Assembly: GCA_015978205.1 (NCBI GenBank)
Contig: JADWMM010000029.1
Coordinates: 1-64,000, forward strand
Direction: 5' to 3'
DNA: 64,000 nucleotides
Source: Alkaliphilus sp. NP8
GTDB taxonomy: Bacteria; Bacillota; Clostridia; Peptostreptococcales; Natronincolaceae
Shown here piece after piece: positions 8,302 through 18,937 of the stretch (the stretch's first letter is position 1; each line of letters starts with the position of its first letter). The notes below the pieces were generated by a model, which had not been told where the DNA came from, did no database searches, and saw only the letters and a program-made list of their open reading frames with translations. Position numbers and translations under genes: made by a program.

Positions 8302-9570
8302 TTATTTTTCATAATGCGGAGTTATAATGTAATCTAGTTGACCTTTTAAATTCTCTTTACTTTTAAATGCTAAAGAATATATATTTGTTGCTCTTATATC
8401 TATTTCTATCATTTGTTTTGCAATTTCATCTTGAGGACGATAATGCTTCAAATTAGAAATTATAGGAATTGTTGAAGAAGATTTTAATATTCTAAGTATT
8501 TCACGTCCTTTACTATTGAAAGCTAAAATACGAGCATATTTTGGTCCGTTGTCTTTGTTAAAATTTATAATATCATCTTTATTTATATTTAATAAAGCAT
8601 GAATTAAAATCCGCTGTATTCTTGTTAAAGTGTACCTTTTGCTTTTAATACAATCGTATAGTTCTTGTAATGAGTTTGTTTTAGTAGAACAGCTTAAAAT
8701 TCTATTTTCTAAACCTTCTACCACATCAAAGATATTTTTTATTTCTTCGGGTGTACTTCTTCTTAATATAGATAAAATTGCTTTTTCAAAGTCTTTATCT
8801 ATAATTGGACTAGTTCCCTCATTCATACTATAAGATAATATATTTAATGAAGTTTTAGGAATAACCTTATCTACCCCTGTCAAAGAATTGTTACTTAAAA
8901 TTTGCTCTCTAATTGCAGTAGCACTAGCAATAGAAGCTTTGTTGGAAATATTTTTACTATGGTAATGAGCAGATTTTCTAAGAATGGTATAAGGAATAAT
9001 AGAACTTTTGATTTTTCTAATAGCTTTTAAATATTCTATTCCCAAAATGTTATTAGGATTTTTTATAATATCATTTATAGATTCTAATTTAGTTTTATTA
9101 TATTTTTTTACATTAGTAAAATATTCAATTATGGCCATAGATCTTGCTACTGGAAATGTAACTCCTAAATTAATATGTCTTTTCAAAATCTTAGTAAATT
9201 CTTTAGGTGAATCTGATAGTATATTAGCAATATCTACAAGTAAGTCTAGATCACCACTTTCGCTACCGAAACAAATATAATCAATACATCCTAAGCTATT
9301 AAGCAAGTTTATTGATCCACCTGCAAATATTTCAGCAGTTGAACAAGCATAAGCAGTAGGTAATTCTATAACTAAATCTACACCAGATTGGACTGCCATT
9401 TTAGCACGATTCCATTTATGGGTAACAGCAGGCACACCTCTTTGAAGAAAATTACCACTCATTATTGCAATAGAGTGAGTAGCTCCTGTAATGTTTTTTG
9501 ATTCGTTTAGATGATATAGATGTCCATTGTGAAACGGATTATATTCTGTAATTAAACCTAAAATTTTCAT
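8302..9570 (-). CDS. tmcAL: tRNA(Met) cytidine acetate ligase TmcAL
   Basis: 422 residues of the TmcAL (YlbM) family, which activates acetate with ATP and acetylates C34 of elongator tRNA-Met. The N-terminal nucleotidyltransferase motif is clear: [16 protein letters not shown], with HNGH at residues 14-17, followed by MSGNFLQRG and VIELPT. ATG 9570 is preceded by GGAGGT; a longer frame from 9603 has no site. ylbJ follows 136 bases downstream. ackA, which makes or uses acetate, diverges from this gene at 9777, though that link is only positional. Confidence 0.95.
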   Translation of the reverse strand: MKILGLITEYNPFHNGHLYHLNESKNITGATHSIAIMSGNFLQRGVPAVTHKWNRAKMAVQSGVDLVIELPTAYACSTAEIFAGGSINLLNSLGCIDYICFGSESGDLDLLVDIANILSDSPKEFTKILKRHINLGVTFPVARSMAIIEYFTNVKKYNKTKLESINDIIKNPNNILGIEYLKAIRKIKSSIIPYTILRKSAHYHSKNISNKASIASATAIREQILSNNSLTGVDKVIPKTSLNILSYSMNEGTSPIIDKDFEKAILSILRRSTPEEIKNIFDVVEGLENRILSCSTKTNSLQELYDCIKSKRYTLTRIQRILIHALLNINKDDIINFNKDNGPKYARILAFNSKGREILRILKSSSTIPIISNLKHYRPQDEIAKQMIEIDIRATNIYSLAFKSKENLKGQLDYIITPHYEK

Positions 9571-9685
9571 AGTACCTCCAAAAGTTTTATATTTATTATA
9601 CATATATTACTATTTTAATAAATATTGATGGATTTGGTAAGACTTAATATAAAATATAAAATTTTATAAAAATTCTTCATATAGC

Positions 9686-9714
9686 TTGATAATTTACTGA
9701 TAATTTATTATGAT
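9686..9714 (+). promoter_or_regulatory. SigmaA promoter of ackA
   Basis: TTGATA (9686-9691), 17-base spacer, TATGAT (9709-9714); start of transcription expected near 9721, about 55 bases before the ackA ATG. Confidence 0.75.
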
Positions 9715-9776
9715 TTATATGATGGAATTCTATGCTACAAAATTTACATAATATATATTAATGGGGAGGCTGTAAG

Positions 9777-10967
9777 ATGAAAATTTTAGTAATTAATTGT
9801 GGAAGTTCTTCATTGAAGTACCAACTAATTAATATGCAAAATGAAGAATTAATAGCAAAAGGCTTAGCAGAGAGAATCGGAATTGATGGTTCTGTAGTGA
9901 AACATGAAACTATAGGTAAAGATAAAGTTTCTATTGAAGAAAAAATGGACAACCATAAGGCTGCAATCCAAATAGTATTAAATGCGTTGACTGATGAAAA
10001 TTATGGTGCCATTAAGTCAATGGATGAAATATCAGCTATAGGCCATCGAGTTGTACATGGTGGAGAAGAATTTTCAGATTCTGTAGTTATAACTGATGCT
10101 GTTAAAAAAGCTTTAGAGAAGTGTTCTAGTTTAGCACCACTACATAACCCTCCGAATTTAATGGGAATCGATGCTTGTGAAGAAATACTTCCAAATGTTC
10201 CTATGGTTGGAGTATTTGATACAGCTTTTCATCAGACAATGCCTAAGGATTCTTTTATGTATGCACTACCATATGAATTGTACGAAAAGCATAAAATAAG
10301 AAGATATGGTTTTCATGGTACGTCTCATAAATATGTAGCTAATAAAGCTGCAGCACTTGTTGATCAGCCTATTGAGCATTTAAAGATTATTACTTGTCAT
10401 TTAGGAAATGGTGCAAGTATTACTGCTGTAGATGGTGGCAAATCAGTAGATACAAGTATGGGCTTTACTCCATTAGAAGGATTAGCGATGGGAACAAGAT
10501 GTGGTGATATGGATCCTGCTATAGTTACATTTTTAATGGAAAATGAAGGTTTATCAAGTCAAGAAGTAAATCAATTAATGAATAAAAAATCAGGTGTATT
10601 AGGAATTTCTGGAGTTAGTAGTGACTTTAGAGATATTGAAGAAGCAGCTGAAAAAGGTAATGAAAAAGCTCGATTAGCATTAGATTTATACTATAAAAGA
10701 GTTACAAAATATATAGGGGCTTATGCAGCTGAAATGGGTGGAGTAGATGCAATAGTATTTACAGCTGGATTAGGAGAAAACTCTGCAACTTCACGTAAAG
10801 AAATTTGCAAAAATTTAGAGTTCTTAGGATCAAAAATTGATGATGAGAAAAATAATGTAAGAGGAAAAGAAACAATAGTAAGTACAGATGATTCTAAAGT
10901 AAAAGTATTATTAATTCCTACAAATGAAGAACTTGCTATTGCACGTGAAACTAAAGCTTTAATATAA
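9777..10967 (+). CDS. ackA: Acetate kinase
   Basis: 396 residues, the usual size. AckA interconverts acetyl-phosphate plus ADP with acetate plus ATP, the main ATP-yielding step of clostridial fermentation. Family motifs seen are [10 protein letters not shown] (residues 7-16), the [10 protein letters not shown] loop, [10 protein letters not shown] with the catalytic His, HLGNGASI and AGLGENS near the end. GGGGAGG lies before ATG 9777. The usual partner pta is not in this window, so ackA appears to stand alone with its own promoter. Confidence 0.98.
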   Translation: MKILVINCGSSSLKYQLINMQNEELIAKGLAERIGIDGSVVKHETIGKDKVSIEEKMDNHKAAIQIVLNALTDENYGAIKSMDEISAIGHRVVHGGEEFSDSVVITDAVKKALEKCSSLAPLHNPPNLMGIDACEEILPNVPMVGVFDTAFHQTMPKDSFMYALPYELYEKHKIRRYGFHGTSHKYVANKAAALVDQPIEHLKIITCHLGNGASITAVDGGKSVDTSMGFTPLEGLAMGTRCGDMDPAIVTFLMENEGLSSQEVNQLMNKKSGVLGISGVSSDFRDIEEAAEKGNEKARLALDLYYKRVTKYIGAYAAEMGGVDAIVFTAGLGENSATSRKEICKNLEFLGSKIDDEKNNVRGKETIVSTDDSKVKVLLIPTNEELAIARETKALI

Positions 10968-11047
10968 ATATTACAAAATATATAATTATATTAAGTTTAA
11001 GTAAGGTCTATTGCATAAGTATAATTGTAGGTATCAAGATAAAATAC

Positions 11048-11076
11048 TTGACAAATAAAAAAAACATTTGTATAAT
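11048..11076 (+). promoter_or_regulatory. Consensus sigmaA promoter of yceD-rpmF
   Basis: TTGACA (11048-11053), exactly 17 bases, TATAAT (11071-11076): a perfect match to both hexamers. The start of transcription would be near 11083, leaving a short leader before yceD. Confidence 0.9.
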
Positions 11077-11106
11077 CTATTTTAGCGATGTGTCGAGGTG
11101 ATAGCT

Positions 11107-11649
11107 ATGAAACTTGATATAGAGAATATAAAAAAGGGAAATAAAAGCACTGTAGATTTAGATTTTTCTTTGAATTTAAATACTATTGATTATGATGGTG
11201 ATATTATAAAAGTAAAAACACCAGTTGATATAAGTGGTAAATTATATATAATTGATTCTAGATTATATTTGAATTTAAAAATAAAAACCGACTTAGAAGC
11301 AACTTGTAGTAGGTGCTTAGAACTATTTAGTTATCCCTTTAAATCAAATATCAATGTAGAGCTTGTTCATGAAGATTTGTTACATCAACAAGAAGAAGAA
11401 GTTGATGAGGATATAATTTATTATCAAGAAAGCACTATTGATCTTGATGATTTAGTCAAAGAACATATCTTAATGAACATTCCAATGAAATTTATATGTG
11501 ATACAAGTTGCAAAGGGCTTTGCTATAACTGTGGTGTTAAAATAAAAGATGGATCATGTGATTGCGACAATGGATCCTTTCAATCAGATGATGATGAGTA
11601 TGTAGATCCACGGTTAGCTAAACTTAAGAACTTTTCACAACAAGATTAA
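11107..11649 (+). CDS. yceD: YceD/DUF177 family protein, large ribosomal RNA accumulation protein
   Basis: 180 residues of the YceD (DUF177) family, which is nearly always encoded just before rpmF and in plants and E. coli affects 23S rRNA accumulation. The family's cysteine pairs are visible: ATCSRCLE in the middle and [15 protein letters not shown] near the end, with a further CDC. An acidic loop ([10 protein letters not shown]) lies between. I chose ATG 11107, six bases after GAGGTG; the in-frame GTG at 11098 is part of that ribosome-binding site. Confidence 0.9.
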   Translation: MKLDIENIKKGNKSTVDLDFSLNLNTIDYDGDIIKVKTPVDISGKLYIIDSRLYLNLKIKTDLEATCSRCLELFSYPFKSNINVELVHEDLLHQQEEEVDEDIIYYQESTIDLDDLVKEHILMNIPMKFICDTSCKGLCYNCGVKIKDGSCDCDNGSFQSDDDEYVDPRLAKLKNFSQQD

Positions 11650-11662
11650 GGAGGTGTTAAAC

Positions 11663-11839
11663 ATGGCAGTACCAAAGCGAAAAACTGGAAAATCAAAAAG
11701 AAATATGAGAAGAGCTGCTAATTCAAAATATACTGCACCAGGATATGTAAAATGTCCACAGTGTCACGAACCAAAGCTTCCTCACAGAGTATGTCCTGAG
11801 TGTGGACATTATAAAAATAAAGAGGTTGTTGCTCAATAA
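11663..11839 (+). CDS. rpmF: 50S ribosomal protein L32
   Basis: 58 residues beginning [13 protein letters not shown], the standard L32 opening. Two CPxC pairs (CPQC and CPEC) form the zinc ribbon, so this is the zinc-binding form. ATG 11663 follows AAGGAGGTG; an in-frame upstream TTG (11654) is inside that site. It lies 13 bases after yceD and before a terminator. Confidence 0.97.
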   Translation: MAVPKRKTGKSKRNMRRAANSKYTAPGYVKCPQCHEPKLPHRVCPECGHYKNKEVVAQ

Positions 11840-11860
11840 TATGTTATGTAAAAATAGTCA

Positions 11861-11908
11861 AAATAGTAATGTGTTACATTTAAATATGTAATCATTACTA
11901 TTTTTTTT
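11861..11908 (+). terminator. Terminator after rpmF
   Basis: AAATAGTAATG (11861-11871) pairs with CATTACTATTT (11893-11903), with extra pairing inside, and runs into eight T residues. It separates rpmF from the fapR operon, which has its own promoter. Confidence 0.85.
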
Positions 11909-11929
11909 ATAAAATACTACATAATACAC

Positions 11930-11958
11930 TTGATTTTTTCACAAAGTAAATATATACT
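11930..11958 (+). promoter_or_regulatory. Promoter of the fapR-plsX-fab operon
   Basis: TTGATT (11930-11935), 17-base spacer, TATACT (11953-11958). The predicted start of transcription (about 11965) falls on the left edge of the FapR-like operator. Confidence 0.65.
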
Positions 11959-11963
11959 TTATA

Positions 11964-11993
11964 TTATAACCAGGTACTAATTTTTAGTACTAA
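11964..11993 (+). promoter_or_regulatory. Candidate FapR operator
   Basis: TTATAACC-A-GGTACTAA (11964-11980) is a 17-bp imperfect palindrome. Its right half equals the known FapR half-site (TTAGTACC read on the other strand) and six of eight positions agree in the left half. A further perfect palindrome TTAGTACTAA follows at 11984-11993. Placement over the transcription start of fapR fits the known autoregulation by FapR, which releases DNA on binding malonyl-CoA or malonyl-ACP. Confidence 0.75.
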
Positions 11994-12008
11994 ATTGAGG
12001 TGAAAGTT

Positions 12009-12578
12009 GTGAGTAAGACTCGTAAACTTAATAAATCTAAAAGACAAAATAAATTATTGGAATTATTGAAAGAAGACCCTTTCTTAACTGATGATGATTT
12101 ATCTGAATACTTTAATGTAAGTATACAAACTATTAGACTAGATAGATTAGAATTAGGCATTCCAGAATTAAGACAACGTATTAAAAATGTAGCAGAAAAA
12201 AACTATGAAAAAGTTCGTAGTATTGTTGGTGCTGAAATTGTAGGAGAATTAGTAGACTTGAATTTAGGCACTAGTGGAATATCAATTTTAGAAACTACAC
12301 CTGATATGGCTTTTAGTAAAACTAATATAGTTAGAGGACATAATATTTTTTCTCAAGCTGAATCTTTAGCTATGGCTGTAGTAGATGCAGAAGTAGCATT
12401 AACAGGAGTTTCTAATATTAAATATTTAAGCCCTGTTAGTGCGGGAGACAAGTTGATAGCAAAAGCTGAAGTAACTAGAGTAAGAGGAAATAATCATTTT
12501 GTTCATGTAAAGATATATGTTAATCAGACACAAGTGTTTAGGGGTAAGTTCATATTGGTAATAATAAAAGGTAAATAA
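12009..12578 (+). CDS. fapR: Fatty acid biosynthesis transcriptional repressor FapR
   Basis: 189 residues. An N-terminal helix-turn-helix ([20 protein letters not shown], about residues 27-46) is joined by a linker helix to a C-terminal hotdog effector domain ([20 protein letters not shown] near residue 143). FapR represses lipid synthesis genes and is released by malonyl-CoA. GTG 12009 is chosen because GAGGTGA lies six bases before it; the GTG at 12000 is within that site. It heads the operon it is expected to control, and the operator lies at 11964. Confidence 0.94.
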   Translation: MSKTRKLNKSKRQNKLLELLKEDPFLTDDDLSEYFNVSIQTIRLDRLELGIPELRQRIKNVAEKNYEKVRSIVGAEIVGELVDLNLGTSGISILETTPDMAFSKTNIVRGHNIFSQAESLAMAVVDAEVALTGVSNIKYLSPVSAGDKLIAKAEVTRVRGNNHFVHVKIYVNQTQVFRGKFILVIIKGK

Positions 12579-12589
12579 GGAGGCCAAAT

Positions 12590-13597
12590 ATGAAAATTGT
12601 TATAGATGCAATGGGAGGAGATAATGCTCCATTTGTTACTGTTGAAGGAGCAGTAGAGGCAGTTAATAGTTATGATGTTAATATTATTTTGACAGGTAAT
12701 CAGCCGCTTATAGAAGGTGAGCTGACAAAATATGAATATCCAAAAGAAAAGATCGAAATAATACATTGTAGTGAACAGATTACTAACGAAGATAAACCTG
12801 TAATTTCTATTAGAAGGAAAAAAGATTCTTCTATGGTTGTAGGTTTAAAGTTGGTTAAAGAAAAGAAAGCAGATGCAATTATATCTGCAGGGAATACAGG
12901 TGCGCTTTTAGCAGGAGGGCTTTTAATATTAGGTAGAATTAAAGGAATAGATCGACCAGCACTTGCTCCAGTATATCCTACAACAAAAGGAATGTCTGTA
13001 CTTGTAGATGGAGGAGCTAATGCTGATTGTAAACCAAGAAATTTTTTAGAGTTTGGTGTTATGGGAAGTGTTTATTCTGAAAAGGTACTAAGTATTAAAC
13101 AACCAAAGGTATGTACTGCCAATATAGGGATAGAAGAAGAAAAAGGTAATGATGTTGTAAAAGAAGCACATAAGCTTTGCAAAGAAGGTCCTTTTAATTT
13201 TCAAGGAAATGTGGAAGCTAGGGATATACCAAGTGGATATGCGGATGTTATAGTATGCGATGGGTTTACTGGAAATATTATATTAAAACTTACAGAAGGC
13301 TTGGCAACTTCTATTTTCAGTTTGTTAAAGCAGGAATTTGTTAAAAATACCTTTAGAAAAATAGGAGCATTGCTACTAAAATCCGGCCTTAAAGATTTTA
13401 AAGAAAGATTTGACTATACAGAGTATGGGGGTGCCCCATTCTTAGGAGTTAATGGTGTGCTAATTAAAGCTCATGGTAGTTCGGATGGGAAAGCTATAAA
13501 AAATGCAGTTAGACAAGCAACTAAATTTGTTGAAAATAAAGTGATTGAAAATATTGCTGAAGAAATAACTACTTTGGGAGCTGATACAATTGAATAA
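12590..13597 (+). CDS. plsX: Phosphate acyltransferase PlsX
   Basis: 335 residues. PlsX converts acyl-ACP and phosphate to acyl-phosphate, the acyl donor for PlsY in phospholipid synthesis. Family marks are the opening [12 protein letters not shown], the [12 protein letters not shown] segment and [10 protein letters not shown] near residue 225. AGGAGG precedes ATG 12590, 11 bases after fapR. The end overlaps the start of fabH by eight bases. Confidence 0.97.
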   Translation: MKIVIDAMGGDNAPFVTVEGAVEAVNSYDVNIILTGNQPLIEGELTKYEYPKEKIEIIHCSEQITNEDKPVISIRRKKDSSMVVGLKLVKEKKADAIISAGNTGALLAGGLLILGRIKGIDRPALAPVYPTTKGMSVLVDGGANADCKPRNFLEFGVMGSVYSEKVLSIKQPKVCTANIGIEEEKGNDVVKEAHKLCKEGPFNFQGNVEARDIPSGYADVIVCDGFTGNIILKLTEGLATSIFSLLKQEFVKNTFRKIGALLLKSGLKDFKERFDYTEYGGAPFLGVNGVLIKAHGSSDGKAIKNAVRQATKFVENKVIENIAEEITTLGADTIE

Positions 13598-14585
13598 GTT
13601 TTTACCTGTAGGTATTATTGGAACTGGAAGTTATGTTCCAGAAAAAGAATTAACAAATCTTGAATTAGAAAAAATGGTAGATACAACAGATGAATGGATT
13701 AAAACTAGAACTGGGATATCTAAAAGGCGAATTGCAGATGCTGAAACTGCCACATCGGATTTAGCTACAAAAGCTGCGCAAATAGCTATTAAAGACGCTG
13801 GTTTATTACCTGAGGACATAGATTTAATTATAGTAGCTACTGTAACTCCAGATATGTCTTTTCCTTCAACTGCTTGTATCGTACAAAAAAATATTGGGGC
13901 TAAAAAAGCTGCAGCATTTGATTTGGAAGCAGCATGTTCAGGATTTATTTATGGTATAACTGTTGGAGAACAATTTATTAAATCAGGTATATATAAGAAT
14001 ATATTAGTTATTGGTGCAGAGACCTTAAGTAAAATTCTTAATTGGAAGGACCGTAATACTTGTGTCTTATTTGGCGATGGAGCAGGTGCTGCTGTATTAA
14101 GTCAGGTAGATGAAGGATATGGTATGCTTGCTAGTACTTTAGGAGCAGATGGTGCTAGTGGTGACTATTTAACACAACCAGCAGGTGGTTCTAGAATTCC
14201 AGCATCACTTGAAACTGTAGAAAACAACTTACATTATGTTCAGATGGATGGAAGTGAAGTTTTTAAGTTTGCTGTAAGAATTATGGCAAAGTCAGCACTG
14301 CAAGCTACAGAAAATAGTGGATTAAAAATAGAAGATATTGACTATATGATTCCTCATCAAGCGAACATTAGAATTATAGAATCTGCAGCAAAGAGACTTA
14401 ATATATCTATGGATAAAGTATATGTAAACTTAAACAATTATGGTAATATGTCTGCAGCTTCTGTACCTGTTGCTTTAGATGAAGCTGTTAGAAATGGAAA
14501 AATAAAACGTGATGATATAGTAAGCTTAGTTGCTTTTGGTGGAGGATTAACCTGGGGATCTTCTATTATTAAATGGGCTAAGTAA
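13590..14585 (+). CDS. fabH: 3-oxoacyl-ACP synthase III (KAS III)
   Basis: 331 residues. FabH condenses acetyl-CoA (or a branched acyl-CoA) with malonyl-ACP to start fatty acid synthesis. The triad is visible: Cys116 in EAACSGF, His256 in PHQANIR and Asn286 in NNYGNMS. The probable start is TTG 13590, overlapping plsX, with GGGAG about ten bases before; [15 protein letters not shown] aligns with the family opening and there is no nearby ATG in frame. Confidence 0.96.
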   Translation: MNKFLPVGIIGTGSYVPEKELTNLELEKMVDTTDEWIKTRTGISKRRIADAETATSDLATKAAQIAIKDAGLLPEDIDLIIVATVTPDMSFPSTACIVQKNIGAKKAAAFDLEAACSGFIYGITVGEQFIKSGIYKNILVIGAETLSKILNWKDRNTCVLFGDGAGAAVLSQVDEGYGMLASTLGADGASGDYLTQPAGGSRIPASLETVENNLHYVQMDGSEVFKFAVRIMAKSALQATENSGLKIEDIDYMIPHQANIRIIESAAKRLNISMDKVYVNLNNYGNMSAASVPVALDEAVRNGKIKRDDIVSLVAFGGGLTWGSSIIKWAK

Positions 14586-14665
14586 TTTATTTTTAAATAT
14601 CGTATTAAATTTTATTGGATATTTAAAGGTTCAACCATGTATATTTTATAGGAGGCAATCGGATA

Positions 14666-15604
14666 ATGAAAACTAGACTTTGTGAAATACTTAATATTAA
14701 ATATCCTATATTTCAGGGGGGAATGGCTTGGGTTGCAACAGCTGAACTAGCAGCAGCAGTTTCTGAAGCTGGAGGGCTAGGGATGATTGGTGCTGGCAAT
14801 GCCCCTGGAGAAGTTGTAGAAAAAGAAATTTTAAAAGCTAAAAATATGACTGATAAACCTTTTGGGGTAAATATTATGTTGCTTTCTCCATTCGTTGAAG
14901 AAGTAGTAGATGTTGTGTGTAAACACAATGTTCCTGTAGTTACTACTGGAGCAGGAAATCCTGGGAAATTCATGAGCAAGTTTAAAAGTGTAGGTACAAA
15001 AGTAATACCAGTTGTTCCTTCGGTAGCTCTTGCTAAAAGGATGGAAACCTTAGGTGCAGATGCAATTGTAGTTGAGGGAACTGAAGCAGGTGGACATGTA
15101 GGGGAACTTACTACAATGGCATTAGTTCCTCAAATAGTAGATTCAGTTAATATTCCTGTTATAGCAGCAGGTGGAATTGCAGATGGAAGAGGAGTATTAG
15201 CAGCGGTATCATTAGGTGCTGAAGGAGTACAAATAGGAACAAGGTTTATCTGTTCTGATGAATGTACAGCACACGGAAATTATAAGCAAAGAGTATTAAA
15301 AGCTAAAGATAGAGATGCTATAGTTACTGCAAGAGTTACAGGACATCCTGTGAGAGGACTAAAAAATAAATTAACAAGAGAATTTATTAAGTTAGAAAAG
15401 AATGGTGCTACTGCTGGAGAAATTGAAGAATTAGGAAAAGGAAAACTCAGAACTGCTGTAATTGAAGGTGATATAGAAAATGGATCTATAATGGCAGGAC
15501 AAATTGCAGGCATGGTCACCAAAATTCAACCTTGTAAAGAAATAATTGAAGAAATCATAGCAGAAGCAGAAAAACAATTAGATTATATAAATGGACTTAG
15601 ATAG
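14666..15604 (+). CDS. fabK: Enoyl-ACP reductase II (FabK, FMN-dependent)
   Basis: 312 residues of the nitronate monooxygenase-like TIM-barrel family. The opening LNIKYPIFQGGMAWVA, the VEGTEAGGHVG segment near residue 136 with the conserved His, AAGGIADGRG, and GVQIGTRFICSDE fit FabK, the flavin-dependent enoyl reductase of many Firmicutes. It performs the last reduction of each elongation cycle. FabI, the triclosan-sensitive form, is not seen here. Its place between fabH and fabD confirms the role over a nitronate monooxygenase. Confidence 0.95.
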   Translation: MKTRLCEILNIKYPIFQGGMAWVATAELAAAVSEAGGLGMIGAGNAPGEVVEKEILKAKNMTDKPFGVNIMLLSPFVEEVVDVVCKHNVPVVTTGAGNPGKFMSKFKSVGTKVIPVVPSVALAKRMETLGADAIVVEGTEAGGHVGELTTMALVPQIVDSVNIPVIAAGGIADGRGVLAAVSLGAEGVQIGTRFICSDECTAHGNYKQRVLKAKDRDAIVTARVTGHPVRGLKNKLTREFIKLEKNGATAGEIEELGKGKLRTAVIEGDIENGSIMAGQIAGMVTKIQPCKEIIEEIIAEAEKQLDYINGLR

Positions 15605-15615
15605 GAGGTATAATC

Positions 15616-16566
15616 ATGGGAAAAGTAGCGTTTGTTTTTCCAGGTCAGGGTGCTCAATATGTTGGAATGGGAAAAGATTTTGTTGAAAATTTTCCAATTG
15701 CAAAAAAAATTTTTGAAGAAGCTAGTAACGAATTGAACATAGATATGCAGAAGCTTTGTTTTGAAGGACCTGAAGATGAATTAATGAAAACTGAAAATAC
15801 TCAACCGGCTATTTTGACTACTTCTATTGCTATCTTAAGAGTTTTAGAGAATGAAGGTTTTAACTGTGATATAACTGCAGGATTAAGTTTAGGTGAGTAT
15901 TCTTCTTTAGTAAAGTCAAATGTACTTTCATTTAAAGATGCAGTTAAGTTAGTTAAAAAAAGAGGTAAATATATGCAAGAAGAAGTACCGGTAGGTGTAG
16001 GTGGTATGGCAGCTATTTTAGGTTTAGATAGAGATAGACTTCAATCATGCATAGATAGAACTAAAGAATTTGGAGTAGTAGAAGCAGCTAACTATAACAC
16101 CCCAGAGCAAATAGTAATTTCAGGAGAATTAAAGGCAATTGAAGCTTGTGTTAAAATAGCTAAAGAACTTGGTGCTAAAAAAGCAGTTATATTACCTGTT
16201 AGTGCTCCTTTTCATTGTAGCTTACTACAGGGTGCTGGAGAAAAATTTAAAAAAGATCTTGAATCATTGGAAATAAACGATCCCCAAATTCCGGTTGTAA
16301 ATAATGCTGATGCTTTGGTTTTATCATCAAAATCAGAAATTATTCCTTCATTAGTTAACCAGGTAAGTCATTCAGTATTATGGGAAGATTCTATTTCGTT
16401 AATGATAGATGAGGAAGTAGATACCTTTATAGAAATTGGGCCAGGTAAAACCTTGTCTTCATTTATTAAAAGAATATCTAAAGCTAAGAAAAAAACAGTT
16501 AATATTCATAATGTACAAGATATGGATACATTTAAACAATTACTAAAAGTAAAACAGGAGGTGTAG
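15616..16566 (+). CDS. fabD: Malonyl-CoA:ACP transacylase
   Basis: 316 residues. FabD moves malonyl from CoA to acyl carrier protein. Seen are the FPGQGAQYVGMG opening, the nucleophile Ser91 in GLSLGEYSS and the catalytic His200 in SAPFHCS. AGGAGG precedes ATG 15616, 11 bases after fabK. The end of the gene (AAACAGGAGGTG) carries the ribosome-binding site of fabG, so the two are coupled. Confidence 0.97.
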   Translation: MGKVAFVFPGQGAQYVGMGKDFVENFPIAKKIFEEASNELNIDMQKLCFEGPEDELMKTENTQPAILTTSIAILRVLENEGFNCDITAGLSLGEYSSLVKSNVLSFKDAVKLVKKRGKYMQEEVPVGVGGMAAILGLDRDRLQSCIDRTKEFGVVEAANYNTPEQIVISGELKAIEACVKIAKELGAKKAVILPVSAPFHCSLLQGAGEKFKKDLESLEINDPQIPVVNNADALVLSSKSEIIPSLVNQVSHSVLWEDSISLMIDEEVDTFIEIGPGKTLSSFIKRISKAKKKTVNIHNVQDMDTFKQLLKVKQEV

Positions 16567-16568
16567 TT

Positions 16569-17312
16569 TTGAATTTAAATGGAAAAACAGCTTTAGTTAC
16601 AGGAGGATCTAGAGGTATAGGTAGAGCTATTGCCTTAGCTCTTGCTAATCAAGGTGCTAATGTAATTATAAATTACAGTAGTAACGAAGAAAATGCAGCT
16701 AAAGTAGTAGAAGAAATTAAAGGTTTTAATGTTAAAGTCTTAGCAATAAAAGCGAATATTTCAAGCAATGAAGAAATAAAAGAAATGTTTAAGAAAATCG
16801 ATGAAGCATTTGATCGAATTGATATTCTGGTAAATAATGCTGGAATTACAAAAGATAATTTGTTTATGAGAATGAAAGAAGAAGACTGGGATAAAGTAAT
16901 GGATGTAAACCTAAAAGGAACATTTTTATGCACAAAAGCAGTTATTAGAAAAATGATGAAACAAAAACAAGGTAGAATCATTAACTTAGCCTCTGTAGTT
17001 GGGGTTGTAGGAAATCCAGGACAGGCAAACTACTGTGCATCTAAAGCTGGAGTTATAGGCTTTACAAAGTCAATAGCAAAAGAAATAGCAGGGAAAAACA
17101 TTACTGTAAATGCCATAGCTCCAGGGTTTATTGAAACCGATATGACAAAAGTTTTATCTGAAAGTGTAAAAGAAAGTATGCTAGAAGTAATTCCTATGAA
17201 GAAATATGGTAAGCCTGAGGATATAGCAAACTTAGTAGTGTTTTTAAGTAGTGACAATTCTAGTTATATTACTGGTCAAGTAATTCATGTTGATGGTGGC
17301 ATGGCAATGTGA
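16569..17312 (+). CDS. fabG: 3-oxoacyl-ACP reductase
   Basis: 247 residues, a short-chain dehydrogenase/reductase using NADPH to reduce beta-ketoacyl-ACP. The Rossmann motif TGGSRGIG (residues 11-18), NNAG (89-92) and the catalytic Ser142, Tyr155 and Lys159 (YCASK) are all present. The start is TTG 16569, six bases after AGGAGGTG; MNLNGKTALVTGG fits the family. Confidence 0.97.
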   Translation: MNLNGKTALVTGGSRGIGRAIALALANQGANVIINYSSNEENAAKVVEEIKGFNVKVLAIKANISSNEEIKEMFKKIDEAFDRIDILVNNAGITKDNLFMRMKEEDWDKVMDVNLKGTFLCTKAVIRKMMKQKQGRIINLASVVGVVGNPGQANYCASKAGVIGFTKSIAKEIAGKNITVNAIAPGFIETDMTKVLSESVKESMLEVIPMKKYGKPEDIANLVVFLSSDNSSYITGQVIHVDGGMAM

Positions 17313-17350
17313 TTTTTAATATAAAATATAATAATTAGGAGGAAATATAT

Positions 17351-17581
17351 ATGTTATTTGAAAAAGTTGTTAATATTATTGCAGATCAATTAGGTGTAGA
17401 TGATGTAAGTGAAATTACTAAGGAAACTTCTTTAATGAATGATTTAGAAGCAGATTCATTAGATGCAGTTGAAATAATTATGGGTATCGAAGATGAGTTT
17501 GGTATTGAAGTTCCAGATGATGAAGCGGAAAAGTTTAAAAACATTGGAGATATTGTGACTTACGTAGAAGCTAATAAATAA
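17351..17581 (+). CDS. acpP: Acyl carrier protein
   Basis: 76 residues, acidic, with the phosphopantetheine attachment site Ser36 in EADSLDAVE. It carries the growing acyl chain for all Fab enzymes around it. AGGAGG precedes ATG 17351. The stop codon is followed at once by a 15-bp hairpin, which may hold acpP mRNA at a higher level than fabF. Confidence 0.98.
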   Translation: MLFEKVVNIIADQLGVDDVSEITKETSLMNDLEADSLDAVEIIMGIEDEFGIEVPDDEAEKFKNIGDIVTYVEANK

Positions 17582-17582
17582 T

Positions 17583-17617
17583 ATTATAAAATCCCGATAT
17601 ATTCGGGATTTTATAAT
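17583..17617 (+). terminator. Strong hairpin between acpP and fabF
   Basis: A perfect 15-bp stem (17583-17597 with 17603-17617) and 5-base loop starts one base after the acpP stop. T residues lie in the right arm but no T-run follows; instead the fabF ribosome-binding site begins. It may be a leaky terminator or an mRNA-stabilising or processing structure. Confidence 0.6.
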
Positions 17618-17632
17618 GAAGGAGGGAAAATA

Positions 17633-18871
17633 ATGAATAGAAGGGTAGTAGTAACAGGAATTGGATGTGTTACACCTATTGGTATTGGAAAAAACAAGTT
17701 TTGGGAATCATTAAAAACTGGTGTTTCAGGTATAGATTATATAACAAAATTTGATACAGAAGGTTATGCTACAAAAATTGCAGCTGAAGTAAAGGACTTT
17801 AATGTGGAAGATTATATTGACAAAAGAGAAGCTAAAAGAATGGATAGATTTTCTCACTTTGCAGTAGCTGCTTCTAAAATGGCGGTAGAAGATGGAAAAT
17901 TAAATGTAGAAGAAATAAATAGTGAACGTTTTGGAGTAATTTTAGGATCTGGAATAGGTGGTATGGAAACTTTAGAAGATCAGAGTAGAAAGCTATTTAA
18001 TAAAGGACCTAAAAGAATTAGTCCATTCTTTATTCCTATGATGATATCTAATATGGGATCAGGTCAAGTATCAATTGCTTTAGGAGCAAAAGGTCCAAAT
18101 ACAACAGTGGTTACAGCATGTGCATCTGCTACAAATGCCATTGGAGAAGCCTTTCGAACAATTCAAAATGGTGATGCAGATATTATGGTAACTGGCGGTT
18201 CAGAAGCTTCTGTTACTCCTTTATCTATAGCAGGCTTTTGCTCTATGAAAGCTATGTCAACTAATAATGATGATCCTAAAAAGGCAAGTAGGCCTTTCGA
18301 TGTTAATAGAGATGGTTTTGTAATGGGTGAAGGTGCAGGAATCCTTTTAATAGAAGAATTAGACCATGCTATAAAAAGAGGAGCATCTATTTATGGAGAG
18401 GTTGTAGGATATGGTGCAAATGCTGATGCACACCATATTACTACTCCAGCACCAGATGGTGAAGGTGCAGCTAGAACTATGTCTATTGCATTAAAAGATG
18501 CTAATATTAATTATGATGATATAGATTATATAAATGCTCATGGAACAAGTACTCTTTATAATGATAAATTTGAGACAGCAGCTATTAAAACTGTATTTAA
18601 AGATCATGCTTATGAATTGTCTGTAAGTTCAACTAAATCTATGACAGGACATCTTTTAGGTGCAGCTGGTGGAATAGAAAGTATTGCTTGTATTATGTGT
18701 ATTAAGCAAGGTATTGTGCCTCCTACTATTAATTATGAAACACCTGATCCGGAGTGTGACTTAGATTATACTCCAAATGTAGCTAAAACAAGAGAAGTTA
18801 ATTATGCACTTTCGAATTCTTTAGGTTTTGGTGGACACAATGCAACTGTTATTTTTAAAAAATACGAATAG
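17633..18871 (+). CDS. fabF: 3-oxoacyl-ACP synthase II (KAS II)
   Basis: 412 residues, the usual size. FabF condenses malonyl-ACP with acyl-ACP in each elongation round. The active-site Cys163 ([11 protein letters not shown]) and two histidine motifs, NAHGTST and [12 protein letters not shown], are clear. AAGGAGGG lies before ATG 17633. It is the last gene of the fapR operon, closed by a terminator. Confidence 0.97.
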   Translation: MNRRVVVTGIGCVTPIGIGKNKFWESLKTGVSGIDYITKFDTEGYATKIAAEVKDFNVEDYIDKREAKRMDRFSHFAVAASKMAVEDGKLNVEEINSERFGVILGSGIGGMETLEDQSRKLFNKGPKRISPFFIPMMISNMGSGQVSIALGAKGPNTTVVTACASATNAIGEAFRTIQNGDADIMVTGGSEASVTPLSIAGFCSMKAMSTNNDDPKKASRPFDVNRDGFVMGEGAGILLIEELDHAIKRGASIYGEVVGYGANADAHHITTPAPDGEGAARTMSIALKDANINYDDIDYINAHGTSTLYNDKFETAAIKTVFKDHAYELSVSSTKSMTGHLLGAAGGIESIACIMCIKQGIVPPTINYETPDPECDLDYTPNVAKTREVNYALSNSLGFGGHNATVIFKKYE

Positions 18872-18890
18872 TTTAATATAAATATACTTA

Positions 18891-18927
18891 TTATAGGAAG
18901 AAGGATAAACTTCTTCCTATAATTTTT
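18891..18927 (+). terminator. Terminator after fabF
   Basis: TTATAGGAAGAAG (18891-18903) pairs fully with CTTCTTCCTATAA (18910-18922) and is followed by TTTTTG. Confidence 0.85.
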
Positions 18928-18937
18928 GTGTTTTTAA

